Assembly (NCBI GenBank): GCA_946478965.1 | Contig: CAMLDQ010000058.1 | Coordinates: 1 to 12,579 of the forward strand | Source of the DNA: an uncultured Methylobacillus sp. | Lineage (GTDB): Bacteria > Pseudomonadota > Gammaproteobacteria > Burkholderiales > Methylophilaceae | Reading direction: 5' to 3' | DNA: 12,579 nt | Shown here: positions 6,920 through 12,579 of the stretch, piece by piece | Position numbering within the stretch: the first letter of the stretch is position 1 | Layout of the letters: each line of letters opens with the position of its first letter | The notes under the pieces: model-generated | The model's database searches: none | The model's input: only the letters and a program-made list of their open reading frames with translations | Told to the model about the DNA's origin: nothing | Program-made: the position numbers and the translations under genes

Positions 6920-7462
6920 ATGAGAACGAATATTCAGCAGCGCGACCGGATGAACGACAAGGCAAGGCTCTTCTTCGCATTATGGCCAGCGCCAGGTTTG
7001 CAGAAAGTGCTGCATGCCATCGGAGTGCAATGCCGGGATTTGTATGGAGGTAAGGTGATGGATGCGCATACGCTGCATCTGACTCTGCTCTTCTTGGGTG
7101 ATATCGAACGTGGACGAATTCCGGATGTGCTGGAAGCAATGGAGGCATTCGAGTGGCCGACATTTTCATTTCAGCTAGGGCAAGTGGCCTGCTGGAGGCA
7201 TAACCGCATTCTGTATGCCGCGCCATCGCATGGAGCGGCTGCGCTGGGGCAGCTTGCGGGGGTGTTGCGGCAGAAAATGGCAAGCTGTGGTATTGGGTTC
7301 GATGAGCGAGCATTTACTCCGCATGTGACGCTGCTGCGCAAGATAGCGCGGTCTTGCGAGACAGGCAGGATGTCGCCGCTGGAGTGGCCGGTTACATCGT
7401 TTTCTCTGGTGGAATCGGACAATGGCTACCACAACTTAGGCACGTGGCGATGCGAGCAGTGA
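6920..7462 (+). CDS. thpR: RNA 2',3'-cyclic phosphodiesterase (2H family)
   Basis: A small cytoplasmic 2H phosphoesterase of up to 180 residues that hydrolyses RNA 2',3'-cyclic phosphate ends to 2'-phosphomonoesters and can also join tRNA halves in vitro. It contains the two defining His-x-Thr-x motifs, HLTL (53-56) in the N-terminal half and HVTL (about 139-142) in the C-terminal half, plus the family opening RLFFALWP. Start choice is uncertain. The ATG at 6920 has a weak AGG upstream. A second in-frame ATG at 6950 gives a protein beginning MNDKARLFF, closer to the usual family start, but without a ribosome binding site. Its 3' end overlaps the end of the convergent histidine kinase gene by 27 bases. 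Confidence 0.88.
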   Translation: MRTNIQQRDRMNDKARLFFALWPAPGLQKVLHAIGVQCRDLYGGKVMDAHTLHLTLLFLGDIERGRIPDVLEAMEAFEWPTFSFQLGQVACWRHNRILYAAPSHGAAALGQLAGVLRQKMASCGIGFDERAFTPHVTLLRKIARSCETGRMSPLEWPVTSFSLVESDNGYHNLGTWRCEQ

Positions 7463-8908
7463 GCGCCTTAGCGATAATTTGACGGAAGTGCCTCCGCCCG
7501 TGCGGTCGTCAATGGATAATTGGCCGTTCAGCGCATCGCAGACCTTGAATGCAAACGGGATGCCGAGACCGGTTCCGAACCGCTTGGTGGATGGGCCCGG
7601 GGTATGCGCATTGGGGTCGGGAGTAAAGGGCATGCCCGGGCCACAATCCAGAATCCGCAGCAGGATGCGCTCCGGCTGTATCTCGCATTCGACCGTGATG
7701 TCGCCACCCGGAGGCGACGCATCGACGGCATTGAGGAACAGGTTGTAGAGCGCCTGTTCAAGAAGATGCGCATCCGTTTCCAGCGTGCATGCTGCAAGTT
7801 CGGGAGGCAGGGTAATCTGCAGCGATTTCTCTTTCAGTCTGCCTTGCACGGGAGCGAGCGCACCGGCGACTAGTTTCTGCAGGTTAGTCGATACGAGTCG
7901 CGGTTTAAGGGGAAGCAAATAGGCCAGCATCGAGCCAGTCCAGCGCTCGAGCCGATCAACCGTATCCATGATGTCGTGCAATGCTTCGCGCGTATCCGCA
8001 TCCAGCTGCGGAGTGTCGGCAACCTGTGCCGTAGCGCGTATGCTGGCCAGGGGATTACGGATATTGTGTGCCAGCATTGGGACTAGCGCGCCCTGCGCTG
8101 CCTGCTTTTCGCTGCGCACCAAGGCTTCTTGACTGTCTGCCAGGTCTTCGGCCATTTTGTTAATTCCCGAAGCCAGTGTCGTCAGTTCTTCTACTCCGGC
8201 TTCCGGGGCACGATAAGCCAGCCTGCCTGCTCGAATTTCCATGGTGGCGTGCAGGATATCGGCAATTGGCCGTACGATGGCGCGCTGCAGGAAGATTCGG
8301 GAAAACAGCAGAAGCAGGGCTGCCAGCAGAATCGGTAATATCAGCAGGGCGATGGCCAGGCGTTGCGATTCTTCCAGCCGTAGTTGCAATTCCTGCTGTT
8401 TCAGCTGTAGCAGGTTTTCCGCGTGAGAGGCGATGGTTTCATAGCGGGAGAACACGCCGTTCTCGAGATCGGTATTCAGTGTTTTTTTCAGTTCTTCGCT
8501 TGGCAGCAGGCTGTGCTTCTGCAGCAGGTCGCTGGTTTCATGCAGAAACTCGTGATAACTCTGTTGCAGTTGTTCGATGGCCTGTCGTTCGTCTTCGCCG
8601 GCGCTCATGTCGCGCAGGTTGCTGAAGTGGGCCTCAACGGAGCGCGTGTAACCGTCGTACTCGCTTTTTGCCTGCGCGTCGTTGAGAAAATAGGCATCAA
8701 AGAGTTCTTTCAGTTGGCGGTATAAGTCGCCTCGTGTTTGCTGGATTTCCTGGATGAGCTGATTGATGCGCAGCGATTCGTGCGAGGCTTGCCGCCAGGC
8801 ATGGATGCCTGCACCCCCCGCGATTCCTGCCAGCATGATCAGCAATATGAAGATCAGCTCGTGCGTCAGCAGCAGCTGCTTGAGCGATTTGCTGTTGCGC
8901 TGCGTCAC
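7436..8908 (-). CDS. Membrane sensor histidine kinase with HAMP domain
   Basis: A 490-residue sensor kinase with membrane segments at about 16-37 and 184-206 flanking a periplasmic region of about 145 residues that is rich in Gln, Glu and Leu and looks helical. A HAMP linker follows (about 203-257). The H-box is AHNIRNPLASIR with His281 as the phosphorylated residue. The ATPase part has the N-box NLFLNAVDA (389-397), G1 DCGPGMP (421-427) and G2 GTGLGIPFA (445-453), so it looks catalytically complete. There is no receiver domain and no response regulator gene in the window. The start is GTG, nine bases after the tonB stop codon and without a visible ribosome binding site, suggesting translational coupling. 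The signal sensed is unknown. Confidence 0.85.
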   Translation of the reverse strand: MTQRNSKSLKQLLLTHELIFILLIMLAGIAGGAGIHAWRQASHESLRINQLIQEIQQTRGDLYRQLKELFDAYFLNDAQAKSEYDGYTRSVEAHFSNLRDMSAGEDERQAIEQLQQSYHEFLHETSDLLQKHSLLPSEELKKTLNTDLENGVFSRYETIASHAENLLQLKQQELQLRLEESQRLAIALLILPILLAALLLLFSRIFLQRAIVRPIADILHATMEIRAGRLAYRAPEAGVEELTTLASGINKMAEDLADSQEALVRSEKQAAQGALVPMLAHNIRNPLASIRATAQVADTPQLDADTREALHDIMDTVDRLERWTGSMLAYLLPLKPRLVSTNLQKLVAGALAPVQGRLKEKSLQITLPPELAACTLETDAHLLEQALYNLFLNAVDASPPGGDITVECEIQPERILLRILDCGPGMPFTPDPNAHTPGPSTKRFGTGLGIPFAFKVCDALNGQLSIDDRTGGGTSVKLSLRRSLLASPRA

Positions 8909-8917
8909 GTTGCTGTT

Positions 8918-9685
8918 TTATTCAAGATGGAAGGCGATCGGTACGCGGACGCTGAAGCCATGGCCGCGCAAAGCTTCGGGGATCGGGGGAGGCTGGATCA
9001 TTTTTTGAGCCATTTCCAAGGCCGCATTGTTGAACACATCATGGTCGCTGGCCTCCTCGACTTTGATGGATGTGATCTTGCCTGATGCGTCGATCTCCAG
9101 CAGCAGGCGTACCGACCCTTCCCATCCGCGCATCTGGGCAATGCGGGGATAGCGCTTGTATTTGGCAATTTCACGGCCCAAGGCGTTACTGTAGGCCTGG
9201 CGTGCGGCATCGATATCCTCCGGGGACGGGCCTGTTGGCTTGGGCGGTTTGGGCGGCTCGGGTGGCGGAGGCGGAGCAGTAAATGCGGGCGGTGTTTCCG
9301 GTTTCGGTGCCGCGGCGATTACCGCAGGCGGAGGCGGAGCTTCGACATGCGAAGGCTCTACTGGTAAGACTGGCGAGGCCGGAGCCTGTGGCTCAACGGG
9401 CTTTTGCTCACGCAGGGGCGGCGGCGGAGGCGCGAGTCTGGGTTTCGGAGGGAGCGGTTTTGGTTCGGGCTTGCGGGGCTCGGGTTTTGGAGGTTCCGGA
9501 GGTTTGACGATTTCCGGCGGCTCCGGTTGCTGCAGTTCTATGGTCAACGGGGGCCGTTTGATCGGAACATCGAACCGGAACGGTGGCAGCACGGATAGCA
9601 AAGCCGTGTGCAGCAGCATGGAAGCAGCCAGCGTCCAGAAGAGTCCGTAATGCCTGAAATGATCGTGAGTATGGGCGACGGCCAT
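8918..9685 (-). CDS. tonB: TonB-type energy transducer
   Basis: A 255-residue protein with the TonB layout. A short cytoplasmic N-terminus leads into a single membrane anchor (about 13-33), then a long Pro/Glu/Lys-rich spacer (about 44-153) that would span the periplasm, then a C-terminal domain (about 165-255) containing the YP pair (179-180) and WEGSVRLLLEIDASG. TonB couples the proton motive force, via ExbB and ExbD, to outer-membrane receptors that import metal chelates and other large ligands. Neither ExbB/ExbD nor a receptor gene is present here. The next gene, nine bases downstream, is a histidine kinase. In xox-type methylotrophs TonB-dependent uptake of lanthanide chelates is known, but linking this copy to lanthanides is only a guess. 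The ATG at 9685 lacks a clear ribosome binding site. Confidence 0.86.
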   Translation of the reverse strand: MAVAHTHDHFRHYGLFWTLAASMLLHTALLSVLPPFRFDVPIKRPPLTIELQQPEPPEIVKPPEPPKPEPRKPEPKPLPPKPRLAPPPPPLREQKPVEPQAPASPVLPVEPSHVEAPPPPAVIAAAPKPETPPAFTAPPPPPEPPKPPKPTGPSPEDIDAARQAYSNALGREIAKYKRYPRIAQMRGWEGSVRLLLEIDASGKITSIKVEEASDHDVFNNAALEMAQKMIQPPPIPEALRGHGFSVRVPIAFHLE

Positions 9686-9741
9686 GAGGAAGGGTATTGA
9701 GTGGTAAAACTGCTTTACGGAATCAAGGGTTAAATCGCCGC

Positions 9742-9750
9742 ATTATAGCA
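9742..9750 (-). promoter_or_regulatory. Extended -10 promoter for the tonB-kinase unit
   Basis: On the - strand the sequence reads TGCTATAAT: a perfect TATAAT hexamer with the TG of an extended -10 element. It lies 56 bases upstream of the tonB start codon. No good -35 is visible at 16-18 bases, as is common for extended -10 promoters. It lies in the 104-base gap between the metallohydrolase stop codon and tonB. Confidence 0.55.
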
Positions 9751-9789
9751 GCAAGATTTTTCTCTCCCTCGATGGCGCAATGTTTGTCC

Positions 9790-10704
9790 TCATTCCCACT
9801 CCAGCGCTGGATAGATGATATTGACGTTACGTCGGTTGACGCTTTCGAACAGCACCCATTTGTCCTTCTCGCTGGAGGCCGCTGTGCCCATGGCATGTTC
9901 CATCGACTCTCCTTTTGCGATGCTGGCGCGTACGTCGGCAAGCAAGGTTTCCAAGTAATGCTGTTCCTTGTCCAGGGCTTGGGCGGCATTATTCCCGACT
10001 ACCGGACCGTGTCCCGGGACAATGATCCGGGCGGGGATCGTGCGCAGGCTTGTAATGGCGGAGAGCCAGCCTTTGATGTCCCCATCGATGGAGGGCGTGC
10101 GGTCGACGAACAGCAGGTCTCCACTCCAGAGGGTGGCCGTCGTTGCATCGAAGACCGTCAGGTCGGTATTCGTATGGGCGGTCGGATATGCTTGCAGCTG
10201 CAGAATGCGGTCGCCAAGATCAATGCTCAGCTTGTCTGAAACAGTTTGGGTCGGCTTGACGATGTCGCTGCCCGTTGCGGCGGAGCCCAGCCAGGCAGCG
10301 TTGTTGCGCATATAGATATTCTTGCGCAGCTCCATTGCCTCTGGGAGGTTGGCATGCCCAATAAAGGCAGGTTTGTCTGCGATGAAGGCCGCATTCCCGA
10401 ATATGTGGTCGGGATGCACATGCGTATTGATGACGAAAAGAATGGGGAGCGGCGTGACTTCGCGTATCGCTTCATGCAGTCGTTGCCCTACAGCCAGGCT
10501 GCCGCCGGTGTCAATGACGGCGACCCCTTGCTTGCCGACGATAAAACCGATATTGCAGATATCGCCGTGATAACCCTGATCGAGTTCTTCATGCACGCCG
10601 TGATGCACGAAAATGCCAGGCGCAACTTGATCCATAGGAAGTGCATCGGCCCGTGCAACCGTTGCGGCGGCTAGAAAAAACAACGCAAAAACACATTTCG
10701 GCAT
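9790..10704 (-). CDS. Exported metallo-beta-lactamase-fold hydrolase, SoxH-like, quinoprotein relay system type
   Basis: A 304-residue exported metallo-beta-lactamase-fold protein. The signal peptide covers about 1-19 (ending VARA). The metal-binding motif is THVHPDH (94-100), with further ligands at His177 (AHTNTD), Asp196 (SGDLLF) and His232 (PGHGPV), so a two-metal site looks complete. It resembles the SoxH-related 'quinoprotein relay system zinc metallohydrolase' families, which occur in genomes with PQQ dehydrogenases and a SoxYZ-like carrier. That carrier is encoded about 0.9 kb away. The substrate is unknown; a thioester or similar adduct on the carrier cysteine is a hypothesis. AAGGA sits seven bases before the ATG. 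The gene is divergent from the cytochrome b561 gene. A generic MBL hydrolase is the alternative reading. Confidence 0.75.
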   Translation of the reverse strand: MPKCVFALFFLAAATVARADALPMDQVAPGIFVHHGVHEELDQGYHGDICNIGFIVGKQGVAVIDTGGSLAVGQRLHEAIREVTPLPILFVINTHVHPDHIFGNAAFIADKPAFIGHANLPEAMELRKNIYMRNNAAWLGSAATGSDIVKPTQTVSDKLSIDLGDRILQLQAYPTAHTNTDLTVFDATTATLWSGDLLFVDRTPSIDGDIKGWLSAITSLRTIPARIIVPGHGPVVGNNAAQALDKEQHYLETLLADVRASIAKGESMEHAMGTAASSEKDKWVLFESVNRRNVNIIYPALEWE

Positions 10705-10917
10705 GTAATTTCCTTACGTGAGTTCAGATTAGGCCCCATCCTGGCTTGCCTTTACTGTATTGGGCGGCTTGCGATATCAAGACCCCAGGGAACTTGCGCC
10801 TGCGTCAAACGTCCGAGCAGTAACCGGATGTCGGTTCCGGCCCAAAAAGGTGTATATTCCGGCAATCATGCCCGAGCTGTACAGGGCAATTCGACAACCA
10901 TACGACAGGCTGATGTA

Positions 10918-11520
10918 ATGAACAACACTGTACAACGCTACACCAAAACCGCCATTATCCTGCACTGGCTGATAGGGCTGCTGATCGTTGCGATGCTGGC
11001 GCTCGGGCTCTGGATGAGTGAATTGCCCAAGGACGGCCCCAAGATCGCCGCGTTCGATCTGTTCGATCTTGGCATCTACACCGTTAATCTTGCCGAACCC
11101 GTTTCCGTGCGTACGTTCTATTTCAACCTGCACAAATCCATCGGTTTGACACTGTTTATGTTGATTCTGTTGCGCGTAGTATGGCGCTTCACGCATCGCC
11201 CCCCCGAACTGCCTGCCACTATGAAGGCATGGGAGAAACAATTGTCGCACGCGACCCATCACTCGCTTTACCTGCTGATGGTCGTTATCCCGCTGAGCGG
11301 GTTGCTGATGTCGCTGTTCAGCAAATACGGCATTCGCTGGTTCGGTGACCTGGTTATCCACGGCACCGACAACCCTGCTTTGCGCAATTTCTTCAAGGAA
11401 TCCCATGAAGTGTTTGCCTGGGTGCTGATTACCGTATTGGTGTTGCATATTGCCGCCGCGATCAAGCACAAGCTGATCGATAAGGATGACATCATGAAGC
11501 GCATGTCGTTGCGTGGATAG
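10918..11520 (+). CDS. Cytochrome b561 (CybB type)
   Basis: A 200-residue integral membrane dihaem cytochrome b with about four transmembrane segments (about 11-32, 70-90, 116-134 and 166-182). Candidate haem-ligand histidines are His16 in ILHWLIG, His72 in NLHKSIG, His163 in SHEVFAW and His177 in VLHIAAAIKH, the pattern of bacterial b561 proteins. Members of this group move electrons between quinone and periplasmic or other partners. The start at 10918 opens with the usual short basic segment MNNTVQRYTK; an upstream in-frame ATG at 10828 would add 30 residues of unrelated sequence. It sits between the metallohydrolase and the SoxYZ-like carrier, both on the other strand, so it may provide the redox link for that system, though this is inference from position. 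Confidence 0.85.
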   Translation: MNNTVQRYTKTAIILHWLIGLLIVAMLALGLWMSELPKDGPKIAAFDLFDLGIYTVNLAEPVSVRTFYFNLHKSIGLTLFMLILLRVVWRFTHRPPELPATMKAWEKQLSHATHHSLYLLMVVIPLSGLLMSLFSKYGIRWFGDLVIHGTDNPALRNFFKESHEVFAWVLITVLVLHIAAAIKHKLIDKDDIMKRMSLRG

Positions 11521-11532
11521 GTTTGAATCCTT

Positions 11533-11568
11533 AAACAAAGGCGCCCGTGGGCGCCTTTGTTTTTTTAC
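11533..11568 (+). terminator. Intrinsic terminator after cytochrome b561
   Basis: AAACAAAGGCGCC (11533-11545) and its perfect complement (11550-11562) form a 13-bp stem with a CGTG loop. The T-run extends through 11566. It begins 12 bases after the b561 stop codon and overlaps the stop codon of the convergent carrier gene at 11565, so it may end both transcripts. Confidence 0.92.
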
Positions 11569-12368
11569 CCCTTCACTTCGACCGAATGGGTAAAAGATTT
11601 GCCTTCATTGTCGTCGGCCTTGACTTCAAGTGTACCTGGACCATCCGGGACATACAGAAATTGCAGGTAAGGATCCTCTGCAACGCCAACCCCGAAATCT
11701 GCCGTCATCACCGGCTTGCTGTTGTAGGTGAAAGCTACTTTCTGAATATAGAAAGCGGGTTTATAGCCGCCCGAGGCCAGGTCGCGCTGCAGGCCGGTAA
11801 ACATCGGATGCTTGATATGGAACGTGGCGGTATTCGATACGCCGAAGTTGGCCGGACTTTCAACATTCATCTTGATTTTGCCCGCAGCCGCGCGGATTGC
11901 CGTGTCGTCGCCGCCGACAGCGCCACCGCAGCCGCCGGCCGCCCGGATGACCATGGCGGTTACGAACAGTCTGCCGTCAGCCGTTTCGCCGATTGCATGG
12001 ATATACGAATCGGTTTCCATCCGGATGCGAGTGGAGAGTTGGGGCTTTCCGGAGGCGGCAGTAAAGTGATAGGTGACTGCGAGCGGAATCGGATTGGCAT
12101 CCACGATGACGTAGACTTTCACGATCGCGTCCTTATCGGCCAAATCTTTGTCGACGCTCAATGTGATGGGGACCTGTGCGCCACTTTCTGCCCGCTTTGG
12201 CCCATCCAGTTTGATGAAGTCCGCCGGTTCCAGTGTCTTGCCGGCGAAAAAACTGTCCTGCAATGCCGGCCATAGTTTGTCGGAAGCTTCTGCCAGCACG
12301 TTGCTACTGTACAGCAACCCCAGGCAAGTCAGCAGGATAGAGTTCTTCAGGAAAAACGAAATACGCAT
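11565..12368 (-). CDS. Fused SoxY-SoxZ-like exported carrier protein, quinoprotein dehydrogenase-associated
   Basis: A 267-residue exported protein with a signal peptide ending in NVLA (26). An N-terminal SoxY-like region (about 30-150) ends in AAGGCGGAVGG, with the single mature cysteine Cys147. A SoxZ-like immunoglobulin-fold region (about 165-267) follows. In the sulfur-oxidising Sox system SoxY carries intermediates on the cysteine of a C-terminal GGCGG arm, bound to separate SoxZ; here the two are joined so the arm is internal. The family is named for its association with quinoprotein dehydrogenases and its cargo is, to my knowledge, unknown. No SoxA, SoxX, SoxB or SoxCD gene is present, which argues against thiosulfate oxidation. 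A purine-rich ribosome binding site (GGGAGAAGG) precedes the ATG. The partner hydrolase is encoded nearby on the same strand. Confidence 0.82.
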   Translation of the reverse strand: MRISFFLKNSILLTCLGLLYSSNVLAEASDKLWPALQDSFFAGKTLEPADFIKLDGPKRAESGAQVPITLSVDKDLADKDAIVKVYVIVDANPIPLAVTYHFTAASGKPQLSTRIRMETDSYIHAIGETADGRLFVTAMVIRAAGGCGGAVGGDDTAIRAAAGKIKMNVESPANFGVSNTATFHIKHPMFTGLQRDLASGGYKPAFYIQKVAFTYNSKPVMTADFGVGVAEDPYLQFLYVPDGPGTLEVKADDNEGKSFTHSVEVKG

Positions 12369-12445
12369 GCGCCTTCTCCCCCGTTAATGTAATTTGTATA
12401 TTAGCAAACTCGCACATTCCTAGACAGGCATGCAGCCAACAAAGT

Positions 12446-12579
12446 TCATCCTCGCGATGGCAGCGGGGCGCCGTCATCCACTTCCGCCCGCTCGACCCTG
12501 AACGCGCGATCGACGAGGTAGAGTGCATTGGCGAGATGGAGGTCTTCGGGCACCTTCTGGCCGTTGGTCACATAGTGCA
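12446..12579 (-). CDS. C-terminal end of an unidentified protein
   Basis: An open frame enters from the right edge on the - strand and runs 43 codons to a TGA at 12446-12448. The peptide includes HYVTNGQKVPEDLHLANAL and then YLVDRAFRVERAEVDDG, a composition typical of a real soluble protein, with an amphipathic helix-like segment. The other two - strand frames here are stopped or of poor composition. I do not recognise the family. It lies 77 bases upstream of the SoxYZ-like carrier gene on the same strand and might be co-transcribed with it. Confidence 0.55.
   Translation of the reverse strand, partial: HYVTNGQKVPEDLHLANALYLVDRAFRVERAEVDDGAPLPSRG

Noticed and set aside
8176..8625. + strand frame of 149 codons inside the histidine kinase gene
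   Set aside because: It is antisense to the HAMP and periplasmic regions of a complete kinase and its translation resembles no known fold.
9240..9650. Glycine-rich + strand frame and GGCGGAGGCGGA-like repeats
   Set aside because: This is the complement of the proline-rich spacer of TonB. The repeats follow from proline codons and do not form an independent repeat array.
10705..10917. Possible promoter pair in the divergent gap between the metallohydrolase and cytochrome b561 genes
   Set aside because: Candidates (TTGATA or TTGACG on the - strand, TATATT near 10852 on the + strand) lack a matching partner hexamer at a normal spacing, so no site is called.
11547..12275. Long + strand open frame (242 codons) antisense to the SoxYZ-like carrier
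   Set aside because: It covers the carrier gene, which has a signal peptide and the GGCGG motif, and it starts inside the b561 terminator. It is a shadow frame.
11565..12368. Thiosulfate-oxidising Sox system
   Set aside because: Only a fused SoxYZ-like carrier and a SoxH-like hydrolase are present. SoxA, SoxX, SoxB and SoxCD are absent from the window, and the context is PQQ dehydrogenase-related.

Overview
The window looks like a piece of chromosome from a methylotrophic or methylotroph-related proteobacterium, most likely a betaproteobacterium. This rests on moderate GC, the PQQ (pyrroloquinoline quinone) alcohol-dehydrogenase gene order, and a housekeeping block (peroxiredoxin, PIN-PhoH ATPase, LplT) of a kind I associate with that class. 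The assignment is inference and no marker gene is present.

Left part (1-3770, + strand): the last codons of a PQQ alcohol dehydrogenase, very probably XoxF, are followed by a XoxJ/MxaJ-type periplasmic binding protein and a XoxG-type cytochrome c. Then comes a second, paralogous cytochrome c made as a lipoprotein, sharing an operon with a type II NADH:quinone oxidoreductase. No small MxaI-like subunit gene follows xoxG, which favours the lanthanide-type (xox) over the calcium-type (mxa) system. Intrinsic terminators stand after xoxF, xoxJ, xoxG and ndh, so the cluster is cut into short transcription units.

Middle (3764-7462): housekeeping genes. On the - strand are a PrxQ/Bcp peroxiredoxin, a PIN-PhoH ATPase and the lysophospholipid transporter LplT. 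A divergent thpR (RNA 2',3'-cyclic phosphodiesterase) lies on the + strand.

Right-middle (7436-9750, - strand): a two-gene unit, tonB then a membrane sensor histidine kinase, behind an extended -10 promoter. No response regulator, ExbB/ExbD or TonB receptor lies in the window.

Right (9790-12579): a SoxH-like exported metallo-beta-lactamase protein (- strand), a divergent cytochrome b561 (+), and a fused SoxY-SoxZ-like exported carrier with an internal GGCGG cysteine motif (-). The metallohydrolase and the carrier match families named for their association with PQQ dehydrogenases ('quinoprotein relay system'), whose chemistry is, as far as I know, not established. A partial unidentified gene runs off the right edge.

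Taken together, both ends of the window plausibly serve periplasmic PQQ-dependent alcohol oxidation. XoxF passes electrons to XoxG, with the lipoprotein cytochrome, NDH-2 and cytochrome b561 as possible extra electron routes. The SoxYZ-like carrier and metallohydrolase form an accessory pair of unknown reaction. No CRISPR array, tRNA, rRNA, insertion sequence or prophage gene was seen. No gene-free stretch exceeds 300 bases; the longest, 10705-10917, contains nothing I can call with confidence.
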